From Plasmodium malariae (lineage: Eukaryota; Apicomplexa; Aconoidasida; Haemosporida; Plasmodiidae), in contig NC_041785.1 in assembly GCF_900090045.1 (NCBI RefSeq), positions 1,178,001-1,242,000 on the forward strand: DNA of 64,000 bases. Direction: 5' to 3'. Of this stretch, positions 11,101-22,258 are shown piece after piece (within the stretch, counting starts at the first letter, position 1; each line of letters opens with the position of its first letter). The notes below the pieces were generated by a model. That model was not told where the DNA came from, did not search any database, and worked only from the letters and a program-made list of their open reading frames with translations. The position numbers were made by a program, and so were the translations under genes.

Positions 11101-14100
11101 AATGCAATATTTGATGAAAATAAATGCTTCAAATCTCATTGCTTCACAAAAGTAGAAAAAGATAAAGGAAAAAATAATATATCACAGGATTACTTAGATG
11201 ATATACATATTATACATATTCATATATTTCATACTGTCATTGATAATGTTTGTAGTCGTATTTTCATCAATGTCTATGATCAGCATGAACAAAATAATGA
11301 TGATCATTTGTTCGGAAACAAAATCATGTTTAGTGGAATTGGCAATGAAGACGACTTCGATCCTTATAATGTATTTCTCAAATTCTTGAACCTCGAAAAA
11401 TGGTACTCAGACATCAAAAATTCTGTTATGACGAACAATAGGAAAGAAAAAACTGCTTGTTCGTTCGACTCTGATGTGTACGAATATTCGAAGGGGCAAA
11501 CGACTTGGGACAGGACACAAAAGAATGCAAATGATGTAAATGCCTCAAACACCGCAAACATTACAAACACCGCAAACATTACAAACACCGCAAACACCAC
11601 AAACACCGCAAACAAACACCGCAAACACCACAAACACCGCAAACACCACAAACACCGCAAACACCACAAATAGTGCAAATACCGCTTATAGCGGGGGTCT
11701 AGGCCAAAAAGGAGGGAGTTTCGCCTTTCTGGGAAAACAAGAAAAAGAACAAATGAAAAGCGCAATACTGGATATGTTATTCGACAGAGAATTTTTCATA
11801 AAAAACACACAAAAAGATCTACTATTTTTGTACCATTACAGAAAGTTTGACATATATTACGAAGATAATTCGAATATTTATAAGGTACTTGAATATTTGG
11901 ACTTATACATGAATAAATATCGTAGCAATATACTAACAGGTAAAAAAAAATATATTTTCCACGTATCATCGACAATTGATAGGAAGAAATTAGGTTGGTG
12001 GAGTACTAACAAATATTTCCCTTGTTACTTTCACAAATTTGAAAAGACGAGTAAGTATCAAAATATTCCTAGAATGAATTACAAGGAAGAGGCTTTTAAC
12101 TTATCTCTACAGTTGTTTTTTGAAAATTATTATAGGGTAGAAGAAGACTTAAATTTTTCAAGAATATCAAACATACCATTATTTAATTTATTGAATATAA
12201 ATAAAAGAAATGATAAACATAAATTTATATATGACACATTGTATGCATCCTTTTTAAAAAAATACAAAGGAATTTTATGGTTATCCTATTTTGGCAATTA
12301 CGACTTAGGTATTCCTTGTTTAAACATCAACAATTTTTGCGATTATGATTTGCTAAAAAAAAATGTGGATATGATAAACCAAGGTATATATAGAGGATAC
12401 ATTGTTCATCTATTTTTTAATGAGTCCCTTATTTTTAACAGCGTTAGGCATTTCGCAAAGTACGCAAATATGTTTAGTGAAAGTCAGTACGAAGCACTTG
12501 CAAATAGCAACAGAACAAATTATCATAGGAGGGAAAACAGGCACCACGAAAATGGTACCAATAAAAGCAGGAATAACGGAAGGAGTAATGAAATGAATAA
12601 CCACATTGGTATCCGTGCTAGTGACGGAGGGTTCAGGAAAAGACATAAACATAAACATCCCTCTAACAATGATGATGAGAAAAATAGAGGAAATTTCGAC
12701 GAAGAAGATATTTCAACGACGGATGATAACAAGGTGGGAGTGTCTTGTAGCAGCGAAAACGAAGCAATAGATGATTATTCATCAGATGTAAATGATAGGA
12801 AAAATTTAATTAAAAACAAGTATGATATAAATTTCATTGTAGAACAGAATTCTCATGTTTCTCAGTTCAGCAATTTTGCATTTAAATTATTAGGTCAATG
12901 TTTAGAATATTTGATTTCAAAAATATCATCGTTATCTATGTTAATTACTAATAGAACATTTGAAAGTATTTCCGATATTTTTACGTCTTTCTATTCTTGG
13001 ATTTCTAATAATTCCAGTTTACTTTATGACATTGCGTTATATAATAAGGTTTTAGAATGCTCCGAGTTGTATCAAAATAATTTAATTAATATTATGAAAA
13101 AAAAGTTTAATGCTAATATAATTTTTGCTGATTTGAGAAATTTTATAATATGCTTTAACGAATTCTCTGTCATTTCTGGTAGAAATATTTTAAAAAATTT
13201 AATAAAATATTTCTCACATGCCGATTCTATATATGCTAATGTTCCTTTTTATATTAAGAATGAATATATTGCTGCTTGTCAGTTCGATAAATATAATTTT
13301 ATAAGGTATAAAGAATATTATAACCCTAATGAGGAGAACACTGATGAGAATTTAAAAATAATTGAGTACCTACCACCTATTTGTGAATCTTTTCTAAGAT
13401 ATGTCTTAGATATCATCACCTTAAATCCTTTACAGGACATAATTACCTTTTATGAAAGAAAAGAAAATAGTACAAAGCAATACGAAAAGGGGAATATTTT
13501 GACGCAAAATGGGGGAAAACACGATATTAATTGCAGTAGTACTCATAATAGCGGCGATAATAATAACAGCGGCGGTAATAATAACAGCGGCGGTAATAAT
13601 AACAGCGGCGGTAATAATAACAGCGGCGGTAATAATAACAGCAGCGGTAATAATAACAGCAGCGGTAATAATAATGAGAACCCTGGAAAAACCGCCCCAC
13701 GAGAGGAAAAGAATTATTTTAACTTAATACTAAAATCGGACAAACTGACTGATAAAATAAACCTAACACAAAGAGCAAAATTAAAATACATATATGACAA
13801 ATCTTTTGATGATTTAGAAGAGGTGTGTGAATCTTTTGCCTTAATTAACGAAAACGTAGATGTTTTATCATATAAAATTGAAGAAAAACTAAAAGATTTG
13901 TGGTTTATGCCAGGAAATATATATAAAAAAATAAAAAAATCAATTAAATATAAAAAATATTTAATAGAAAATTATTGGCCATATGATGATGAAGAGGATG
14001 ATGAAATGGATGAAAATAATATGAACCTGGCACCATTTTTATTCCCTCAAACGTTAGGAAATCTAGCCAAAAAAGAAAATAACTGGAGATTGGAAATTGT

Positions 14101-14921
14101 CAAGTTCTGCATCTTTCTAATGCAAAATGATAAATTATTGAATCTGCAAAATGAAAACTCAAATGAAGCTTTTCATGAAAAAAGACATGAATTATATGAA
14201 ATTATTGGAGATAGTGAATATAATAGAAATAATTCCGTATGGAAAAGCCCATGCCATGAATTAATTTTAAAAGATATATTCTGTGAAAACTGCTCTTCTG
14301 TATATCACATGAACGTTGTCACAAGTCTAGTAGAAGCAGAAATAAATGGTAAACCCTCCTTCATTTGGTTATGTAAAAACTGTAATTCAAAGTATGACAA
14401 CGAATTTATAGAGCTAAAAATTCTATCCTTATTACAGGACACCTTTGATGCGTACAATGTAAAGCCTTCTTTCATCCCCCTACATTTGAGATGTTGCTAC
14501 TGGAAGCGACTAGTAGCAACTGGCGATGTTTGTGTGCAGTTGCTACTATTATTCTGTTTTTTTGCAAGTTGCATATGACCAATTCTAAATCATTTTATAT
14601 AACGTTTTGTTCTACTCCTTTTTTTTATGCCTTTTACTTCTGTATGTCATTTTGTTTTATTTTATTTTATTATACTTTTTTTTTTTTATTTTATATTTTT
14701 TGTACATTTATCCGTAGGCGCAAGATTTAGTGTGCAACAGCTGTAATGCCATAAAATCATTTCACAGAAGATCAATATGTAAATGCGGTCAGGCTTTTAC
14801 GCCCCGTTTGGACATAAGTGACTGGAAACAGACTTTGGAAATTATGGAAAATTTGGCTGCTATGTTAAGCATGCCTTTATTATTAGACGTTTTAAAATCT
14901 ATGAAAACTTATCTTATATAA
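4854..14921 (+). CDS. POLE: DNA polymerase epsilon catalytic subunit (four exons, one frame break)
   Basis: Leading-strand replicative DNA polymerase with proofreading, about 2,988 residues. Exons: 4854-5061, 5284-7516, 8136-14458, 14718-14921; all introns have GT-AG borders and matching phase. The 3'-5' exonuclease motifs are visible: Exo I LAWDIECYKDE (about 6085), Exo II YNGDFFDIPY (about 6361), Exo III YSVSDAVATFYLY (about 6649). Polymerase motif A is DVAAMYPN (7209), motif B NSFYGYVKRKGSRWYS (about 8461) and motif C LDTDGIW (about 8599). The DUF1744-like C-terminal half follows. It ends in two zinc-binding clusters, CysA at about 14245-14390 and CysB in the last exon (CNSCNAIKSFHRRSICKCG). 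The frame changes by one base inside an Ala-Asn-Thr repeat at 11611-11617; homologous protein lies on both sides, so the gene is probably intact. Asn/Ser/Gly repeats and a lysine-rich linker are parasite-type insertions. Confidence 0.95.
7591..8110 (+). repeat. 30-bp minisatellite filling polymerase epsilon intron 2
   Basis: About 17 copies of a 30-bp unit (TTATATGCTTGTTCATCTCT followed by TCTTACACGA or TTTTACACGA), with two slightly different copies near 7770 and 7980. It lies wholly in the intron 7517-8135, between GTAAGT and CTCTCAG. Because 30 is a multiple of three and the unit has no forward-strand stop in any frame, three overlapping ORFs of up to 211 codons appear; they are not genes. 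Confidence 0.95.
11548..11671 (+). repeat. Coding Ala-Asn-Thr repeat with frame break
   Basis: Tandem 18-bp units (AACACCGCAAACACCACA and variants) encode Asn-Thr-Ala-Asn-Thr-Thr inside polymerase epsilon. At 11611-11617 the pattern reads GCAAACAAACACC where the repeat predicts five more bases. This moves translation from codons starting at 11608 to codons starting at 11615. Without correction the upstream frame stops at 11673. Confidence 0.85.
13543..13677 (+). repeat. Coding Asn-Asn-Asn-Ser-Gly-Gly repeat
   Basis: Seven or so copies of an 18-bp unit (AATAATAACAGCGGCGGT, later AGCAGCGGT) encode NNNSGG and then NNNSSG in the C-terminal half of polymerase epsilon. It is in frame and GC-richer than its flanks. 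Confidence 0.9.
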
Positions 14922-15924
14922 TTTTTGCTTTATTTGATTTTTTTTTAAGTATCAAAATAATTGATTCACTTTATTTTACTTTATTTTTCTTTAATTTGCT
15001 TTATTTTTCTTAAATTTATATTAATTTTTTTTTTTTTTTTTTTTGTATCTTTTCTCATATTTGCCCCAAAAATGTGAATTCATATATTTGACAAGTTGTT
15101 AATGCGAGTGATAAAAGACATACATATGTATACTTATATCAAATGGGTTTTTGTATATTATTCAAACAATTAAATTAAAATATAATTGCATAAAATACTC
15201 GTGAACATGGCATATATGCATTATCACAATAAAAACATTTTGTTTTATAAACGAATTAATCAAAAAAAAAAAAAAAAATTTAATATATTTTAAAACTGAC
15301 AAAAAAGCAGCACACATCTTAAAGAATACACATCAAACAAAACCTACTTTTTCTTTTATTTATTTATTTATTTATTGTTTTCCTTATTTAAAAATTATTA
15401 TTCACTGCATATTTCCATTCCCTAAAACATTCATAAAATATTTTGAAAAAGCTACTACAATTTTTCTTCGACGGTTTTACATAAGTCCAAAGTAGTCTCT
15501 TATTATTTATTTATATACTCTGATTATTAAAGGCTTCACATATTTAGTTACAGCGCAATCATTCTTTTAGGTTCTTTAGATATGAGTGAACATCTATAAG
15601 TGTGAAATAGAAAAATGGCATAGTCAAATGTGCTCATATGTATATATATGTGCATACACGTATGGCTGTTCAAACTTTTTGCATAAATGTGCGATCACTG
15701 AAAGGGATAAGATGCTCAACTAATGTACTCATGAAATATAGTATAATCTTTATTATATTAGAGGAATGAGAGTTAATTATCGGTTACATAAAATTTTTTA
15801 TATGGAAATATTGAAGGTGTTCAACTATATGCCACAACAGCGAGATTATTTGTAAATTTATATAACAAGAATATTTCATAGCATGAGAATTATCTTAAAA
15901 TATCTTAAATATTATTAGAGTTAT
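14922..15924. other. Intergenic, convergent 3' flanks
   Basis: About 1 kb between the 3' ends of polymerase epsilon (+) and the secreted protein (-). It is AT-rich with T/A runs and no supported gene. Confidence 0.6.
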
Positions 15925-16866
15925 TTAATAACTATATAGAATTCTTTTTTTTTTTTTTTTTTTGTCTTTCGATGTCTCTGCTTTTCCCATTTTACCCTTA
16001 ATAATTAGGTACTGCAAAGGATTAGGTAGAAAAGCTTGAAGCGGTTCAAACGCTGAAGTAACTATATCCCTGAATGTATAAGTGCCCGAATTTTTAAATG
16101 TTTGTAAAGAAAAAATTTCTATACATTAATTAAAGGCGTAACAACTTCCTGCGTTTTTATATATTGTTACATTTCCTATTGGCGTTAATAGCGTTACACA
16201 TACATACATACGTACATACATTAATACATGCATACGTACGTGCACACACATATATATATATATGTATATATATTTATGAGTGCACGTACTGAATTCTTTT
16301 TTTGTGAATTTTTAGTAATCTCTGCTTGTCGTTCATAAATTCTTCTTCGTCAGTTTTTCTTTGAATTTCCTCTACCCTCATAAGGGAGTCTAAAGATTCA
16401 AGTACTTCTTGTGTATCTTCAACTGGAGCCTTAAAAGGGAGAAAATGAAGAATACATTTAAGAAAAATATTTTTCCTTTTTTTTTTTTTTTATTCTACAT
16501 TCTGGGCTAAACAATTTTTCTATGTTTTCATATTACATGTATATTTATCTTAAAATCTTCATCTCCTTCTACCATTTTTTTTAACTTAGAACGATTAGCC
16601 TAAATAAATATTATACAAAATTTAATTGAACAAAAAAAAATTTCTACTTTTTTAGGAGCTTTTTTAAAACTTTTTAATACTACTATTTTTTATAAAAACG
16701 GCTTTCTAGTTTAAAACAATAACGTTTATGCTAAATATATATATATGTGCATATATGTATATATTTAACATACGGGACCTATGGGGATCATTTTTTCATT
16801 TAGAACAAAGTTATTCTGAACAAGACACCAAAAAAACAAACAAATCGAAGCGACAAAATAATTCAT
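15925..16866 (-). CDS. Small secreted protein, four exons, unknown function
   Basis: Assembled from splice sites. Exons (minus): 16866-16774, 16599-16537, 16429-16290, 16069-15925; intron phases 0, 0 and 2 join without a stop, giving about 146 residues. Exon 1 encodes a clear signal peptide (MNYFVASICLFFWCLVQNNF). The mature part is polar and probably alpha-helical, with the acidic stretch APVEDTQEVLESLDSLMRVE and then a basic one. Exon 4 carries the more conserved-looking DIVTSAFEPLQAFLPNPLQY and ends in a lysine run encoded by 19 A. The exact C-terminus depends on the length of that run: the frame as given ends at 15925, and another frame would end at about 15932. I recognise no family. The coding call rests on phase-compatible introns, higher GC than the flanks and the signal peptide. 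Confidence 0.7.
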
Positions 16867-17127
16867 TTTTTCTGAATTGTTCAGAAAATTATTAAAAAAT
16901 AATATATTTATAATTACACAAATTGGGCTTAATTAGACCTAAATATGAGAATCATATGTTATGAATATATTTGTTTACAAATGTGTAAAAGTGTAGTTTT
17001 ATCTAATTTTTTCTCATAATGAATAGCCTAATAATTTAATGTAATTTATGATTCAAGTGATATTTACATAATGTGATTAAGATCGAACAAAGACCATTAC
17101 TGCAAGGATGAAATAAATAAGGGGGGA

Positions 17128-17163
<36 letters not shown>

Positions 17164-18907
17164 ATGTAAATACATCCTTTTATCTAGCTATTTTATTTTT
17201 ATTTATTTGTTTATTTTTTTTTTTTTGCGTGTTTAAAAAAAAAAAAATTTTGAACAAATAAGTAAACATATGTTATATAACCACATTTATTTTTTTTGCA
17301 TATTTGATTAAATATAAAAAATTTTCAAAGGCACGCAAAAGTTCCATTTTAATTTTTTTTTTCGAATAAGCTTTACACTTCTATGCCATATGAATTTTTT
17401 TGAAAAAATGTGTACCCAATGATTAAATGATTAACCTTTTATTTTTTTATTTTTACTTCTATAGAATTTAATATTTTTTTTAAATTCCTAATTTTTTAAA
17501 AAGGTTAATATATAACTTTAAAGAAAACATTTTTTTCATGACCTTTTTTGATGTAATCCGTTTTTTACTATTTTAAGACCACATATATATCTCCTTTTTT
17601 TACAATAGGGGGCCTAGGAAAATATGCGTTAAAAAAATTTTCCTTTTAACTCCTCTGCTTAGCTTATTTTTTTTAATGGATAAGGGAAACGAAAAAAGGA
17701 AAAAAAAAAGAAACAAAGAAAGGAAAATAAAAAAGGAAATGAAAAGAAAAAAAAAAAAAAAGAGGGAATGAATAAACAAGACAAACAATTAAACCAACAA
17801 AACAAGTGTGGATAAACGAGGAAAAAAGAATTTAAATCCTATATTAGCGTATAAAATTTTACTCCCTTTTTGTTCAAATTGTTACATTATATATATATAA
17901 ATTATATCTCTTAGTTAGCTTTAGGCTTTTTTAGAATTTTTCGTTATAATTTTACACATGTTTCACTGCTTTTTTTCTTTTTTCTTTTATCTTGTACTTC
18001 ATTTCACTTCATTTCATTTTGTGGATTCTGTAAAATAACTATAAAGAGAGCCCTTTGATTATCATGAGTTATCTTGTGTACTTGAATATAAGTTTTAAAA
18101 CTTTATATGTTATTGAAAAAATAATATAAAATTAAAACGAAAGTTTGGCTTGTTAATCTGAAGTAAATACTGCCGATTGTTTTTCAATTAACATATGGAT
18201 AAATGAAAAAAAAAAAAAAAATTTGTTTCATAATATTTGTTATGCGAATGTATGTATATATAGCATGTAAATATTTATATATATATATTTATGTTCAGAT
18301 GCATAAAAATAAAAATGAGTGTGAAATGAGAACATCATGATATATTTTGCCTTACATGTATTTTACGTTTTAATCATATATAAATTTTTTTATTATACAA
18401 TTAACCTACTTTAATTCTTCCATTTTTTTTTTTTTTCTTTTTTTGTAGTATCGTGTGTGTACAAAGCACATTATTTTGAATGAGCATTTGATGTTATCTG
18501 ATTAGCAAAGTGTATTAAATATGTTGTACAAGTTGTTATTGTGAATTTTATATAGAGCTTGTTAAATTCTTTAAATTTAAAAAAAAAAAAAAATTCATTT
18601 ACCTTTTGTTGTGTACAGTTCTTTAATTCTTACCAATTTTCATTTATAGCTACCCATATATATATATACGTATATATGTATGTATATATGAACGTATGTA
18701 TATATGAACGTATGTATATATGAACGTATGTATATATGAACGTATGTATATATGAACGTATGTATATATGAACGTATGTATATATGAACGTATGTATATA
18801 TGAACGTATGTATATATGAACGTATGCATATATGAACGTATGTACGTATGTGTGTACACTTGTATATGTGCGCTCAATGAGAAAGAATATTTTCTTGGAA
18901 ATGGAAA
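16867..18907. other. Intergenic, divergent promoter region
   Basis: About 2 kb between divergently transcribed genes. It contains a 31-base poly-A (17131-17161), further A and T runs, a lysine-rich 32-codon ORF near 17676 that looks like low complexity, and the 16-bp repeat just upstream of the hydrolase-like gene. No other gene is seen. Confidence 0.6.
18677..18842. repeat. 16-bp tandem repeat upstream of the hydrolase-like gene
   Basis: About ten near-perfect copies of TATGTATATATGAACG, ending some 65 bp before the start codon at 18908. Being so close to the gene, it may lie in the 5' UTR. Confidence 0.9.
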
Positions 18908-20863
18908 ATGAAAATGTTTAGCAAAGAAAAAGGTATAACAGATTATAAAAAAAAGAAAAGTCGAATAAGAGAGGTTACGAGAAAATGCCTCAACCTTATT
19001 GATTTAAAGTACAATAATTTAACAGCTTTAATAAATGTAAATAAATCCCCTGACTTTTTAAAAAATTATCATTTTAGTGATGATGAAATAAAATTTAATT
19101 CACAGGAATATACATCAACCGATATTTATTTCCCAGAAAGCACTTACACAAATAATGATTTTAAAAATTTGCTAGGATGGGTACCAAGAAATTTGAAAAT
19201 TGAAGAGCCTATTAGTACAGATTCAATTCCTTGTGCTTTTTTTTTTTCAAATGACAACACATTAGTAAGTGACAAAATAATTTTGTATTTACACAAATTT
19301 AATGAAGATCTAGGTACCATTATTCCAACTGTATATGCATTACACAAAAAGTTAAATATAAATATAATTGCCATGGAATATTCAGGTTATGGTGCAAGCT
19401 TTGATAATTATGAACAGAAGCTTGTATCTATTGTAAATGATTCTTTTACTATTTTAAAATTTATTGTCAATTCTTTAAAAATTTCACATAGTAATGTATA
19501 TATATTATCTTACGAATTTTTGGCTAGTTGTGCTATTGAGGCTGTTAATCGTTTTGAGGACCTGTATGGAAAGGATATTTCATTTGGTGGGTTGGTACTA
19601 ATTAAACCAAAATTTTTACAAATTGTTAACAGTGGTAGTATAACACATAATAAGAACAATAATAGTCATATATTAACAACGAATGATGAGCCTGATCATA
19701 TGTTAATAACACAGAGCAGTTTAAATGAAAAATATTCCCCTCAAAAAAGTATAGATAATCAGGATATCGTAATTAATGAGGATCATACAGAAAAAGAACA
19801 TCCCTATAGCACTTCCAAAGAATTAAGTAAGAAAAAGGAAAGTAAAATGAATATAAAAAAGTGCTATCAAGCAAATGTGTCTTCTCTAAGAGAGCAAGAA
19901 AACTTGGATAATACAAGTCAAAAAAATAATGTAAATCAAAATGGGATGAAAAAAGAGAAATTAATAAAAAAAGAGGGAAAACAAACTAAGAGTAGGAAAA
20001 CAGATAATAGAAGTAGTACCAGTAAATCAAGTACTACTAGTTATTGCTATCAGTCTTATAATGGTATTATTACATGTGATATGTCGTTGTTCTATAGTGA
20101 CAGTAATGGTACTCATAATAACTGTTACAGTATTGACAATCACCATGGCAGTCTTAATGGAAATCTTAACGACAATCCTAATGACAGTCGTACTAGTGAT
20201 GAACATGCTCCATCTGAAAACAAGGATGTTCCCTATTCCCTAATAAAAAGAATTTTAAAAGATACTTTTGATATCAACCATTCGATTAACTCAATTAAAC
20301 CATTGAAATGCTCCATTTTAATTTTCCATCCTGAAAATTATTCTTACAAAAATTCAAGCTCACATATCCTCTTAAGTAATGCTACAGAATGTTATAAAAA
20401 AGCTGTCTTTGCATTTGATTTTATGAATGAAGATTTTGTTACAGCTTTTAATTGGTTCTTTTCTCAAAATTGCGATTTTCAAAAAAAAGAAAAATTGCTT
20501 AAAAATTTATTATATTTATATGTGCATCCTACATATGGACAATTATACAGTAATGCAAATGATGAAATAAATAAGGAATCAAATTGTATCTTAGGGGATG
20601 AGTATTCTTACAATTTAAATAATGACTTCAGCGAAATTCCTAAGGTCAATTTTGATGGAGATCCTAATGAACCACGCAGTAACAGCACAAGAAATAGCTT
20701 CAGCAACAATAACAGCAATTTAAATAATAATACCAGTGACAGTGATGATTTGGTTAATTACTACGAAAAAAATAGTAATTCTTGCTTTAGCAGCAAAAAT
20801 ACCATTCACATTCCCAATGAAATTTTTACGTGCCCAGAAGTGATTCAGGAGGAAAACAACTGA
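18908..20863 (+). CDS. Alpha/beta-hydrolase-fold protein, apparently without the catalytic triad
   Basis: 651 residues in one exon. Residues about 105-235 fit the first half of an ABHD17/FAM108-like alpha/beta hydrolase: a beta strand KIILYLHKFNEDLG, then NIIAMEYSGYGAS (the family has DYSGYG), then the nucleophile-elbow strand. That elbow, normally G-x-S-x-G, reads SYEFL here (201-205), so the nucleophilic serine is replaced. A low-complexity insertion of about 200 residues (about 235-450) splits the domain. The C-terminal part resumes with LIFHPENYSY, where the family has the GTxDE aspartate loop, and AFDFMNED, where the catalytic histidine is expected but absent. It probably has a scaffold or binding role, or is a diverged enzyme. 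No membrane segment is seen. The first ATG of the frame was used as the start. Confidence 0.75.
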   Translation: MKMFSKEKGITDYKKKKSRIREVTRKCLNLIDLKYNNLTALINVNKSPDFLKNYHFSDDEIKFNSQEYTSTDIYFPESTYTNNDFKNLLGWVPRNLKIEEPISTDSIPCAFFFSNDNTLVSDKIILYLHKFNEDLGTIIPTVYALHKKLNINIIAMEYSGYGASFDNYEQKLVSIVNDSFTILKFIVNSLKISHSNVYILSYEFLASCAIEAVNRFEDLYGKDISFGGLVLIKPKFLQIVNSGSITHNKNNNSHILTTNDEPDHMLITQSSLNEKYSPQKSIDNQDIVINEDHTEKEHPYSTSKELSKKKESKMNIKKCYQANVSSLREQENLDNTSQKNNVNQNGMKKEKLIKKEGKQTKSRKTDNRSSTSKSSTTSYCYQSYNGIITCDMSLFYSDSNGTHNNCYSIDNHHGSLNGNLNDNPNDSRTSDEHAPSENKDVPYSLIKRILKDTFDINHSINSIKPLKCSILIFHPENYSYKNSSSHILLSNATECYKKAVFAFDFMNEDFVTAFNWFFSQNCDFQKKEKLLKNLLYLYVHPTYGQLYSNANDEINKESNCILGDEYSYNLNNDFSEIPKVNFDGDPNEPRSNSTRNSFSNNNSNLNNNTSDSDDLVNYYEKNSNSCFSSKNTIHIPNEIFTCPEVIQEENN

Positions 20864-21046
20864 AAAAAAGAAAAAAAAGAAAAGAAAATGTTCTCTTCAT
20901 AGTGGCCCCGCACATACATAAAAACGCCCTCTTTATTGAATTCCTTCATTTGAACATTCTTAATGAAGATGTTCATAAATAACATTTTTAGAATTTTTTT
21001 AATTTAGAGGATTAATTTTTATTTTAATATTTTTCAATTTTACTTT

Positions 21047-21240
21047 TTTGATTTTACCTCTTCATTTTTGCCTCTTTAATTTTACCTCTTTATTTTTGCC
21101 TCTTCAATTTTACCTCTTCATTTTTGCCTCTTTAATTTTACCTCTTTATTTTTGCCTCTTTAATTTTACCTCTTTAATTTTACCTTTTTGATTTTACCTC
21201 GTCAATTCTGCCTTTTCAATTTTACCTTTTTAATTTTGGA
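21047..21240. repeat. 15-bp T-rich tandem repeat
   Basis: About 12 degenerate copies alternating TTTAATTTTACCTCT and TTATTTTTGCCTCTT. The end overlaps the stop codon of the minus-strand micro-ORF. Confidence 0.8.
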
Positions 21241-21329
21241 CTCAACGAAATTTTGTATTTTTTTGCATAATCTGCATATTTCCACCCCGTCATCAGATTG
21301 CCCACATATATGCTGCCAAACACTAACAT
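21222..21329 (-). CDS. Possible 35-residue micro-protein
   Basis: ATG at 21329 and TAA at 21224-21222. It begins MLVFGSIYVGNLMTGWKYAD and ends in a basic tail SPKLKR: one short hydrophobic segment followed by a Lys/Tyr-rich tail, as in tiny single-pass organelle or ER membrane subunits. The segment is clearly richer in G+C than its flanks. The same frame is open for about 12 more codons upstream, but no acceptor AG is visible there, so the ATG is taken as the start. The family is not recognised, and it may be a chance ORF. Confidence 0.3.
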   Translation of the reverse strand: MLVFGSIYVGNLMTGWKYADYAKKYKISLSPKLKR

Positions 21330-22258
21330 GATGTTTTTATATTGAAGGGATTTGAGTGAGTCCCATTATTTATCAATACACACATGAACATATGTATGTG
21401 CGCAAGTATGTACCTACTTATGTATATGTATGTATATATATACGTATATGTGTATGTTATAAATGACCCCTACTTACACCTGAATTTTGCTACGACGCCT
21501 TTTTTATTCATACATTTTGGCTTTTTAATATATAAACATCAATTTTCTTTTTAAATTTTCCTTTCTTTTCTTATTAAATTTTTAAGTTTGATTTTCCTAT
21601 TGCAATTTGATTTTATTTTTGACCTTAAATAAAATAATATTTATAATTTCCCTTATTTAGCAACTTATTTTTTTCGAATTAAAGTTAACAGTTGAATTTT
21701 TTTTTTTTTTTTCTTACCTTTTAGCTTTATGTTTTCACTTGTTATTCAGTTCAACATACAACTCTTTAAACTCCTTTTTTTTCCCATTATGTTACAAATT
21801 TTTCTCCAGCTTAATTTTAACGTATTTAAATATTAAAAGGAGTATTAAAAAATGAGCTTAAGAAAATACAGCAAAATGAAGAAACAACAATATGTAGTGA
21901 AATAAAGCAGCACCAAGATGTAAAATAAAAGAGTAATAACAAAAGAGCTTAATTTCTTTTTTGTTAAGATAAACATTCTTGCTTTGTTGTATATACACAT
22001 TCTATATTAAGCTATTATCCTATTTTTTTTTTTTTTTTTAATTTTATAATAATGTGAAAGAAAATGAAAAGTAAACTACGTAAAAATGTGTATTCACATA
22101 TAGAAGGAAGATTGTTTTGTTTTGTTTTCTTTTTTGAAATAATTTATTAGTAGAATTTACTTTTTCTATTAACTAGCATTTTTATTTATTTAATTTTTAT
22201 TTTCCTTACCTTTCTCCATTGCAGCATTCTTAAAACACCCCCATTGTAGACTGTTAAA

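Larger units (their letters stand above)
20864..22258. other. Intergenic, same-strand spacer
   Basis: About 1.4 kb between the hydrolase-like gene and the CPW-WPC gene. It holds a 15-bp repeat (21047-21240) and one GC-richer micro-ORF on the minus strand; the rest is T-rich. Confidence 0.6.

Noticed and set aside
17676..17780. Lys/Arg-rich 32-codon ORF
   Set aside because: Made of A-rich simple sequence; no supporting signal.
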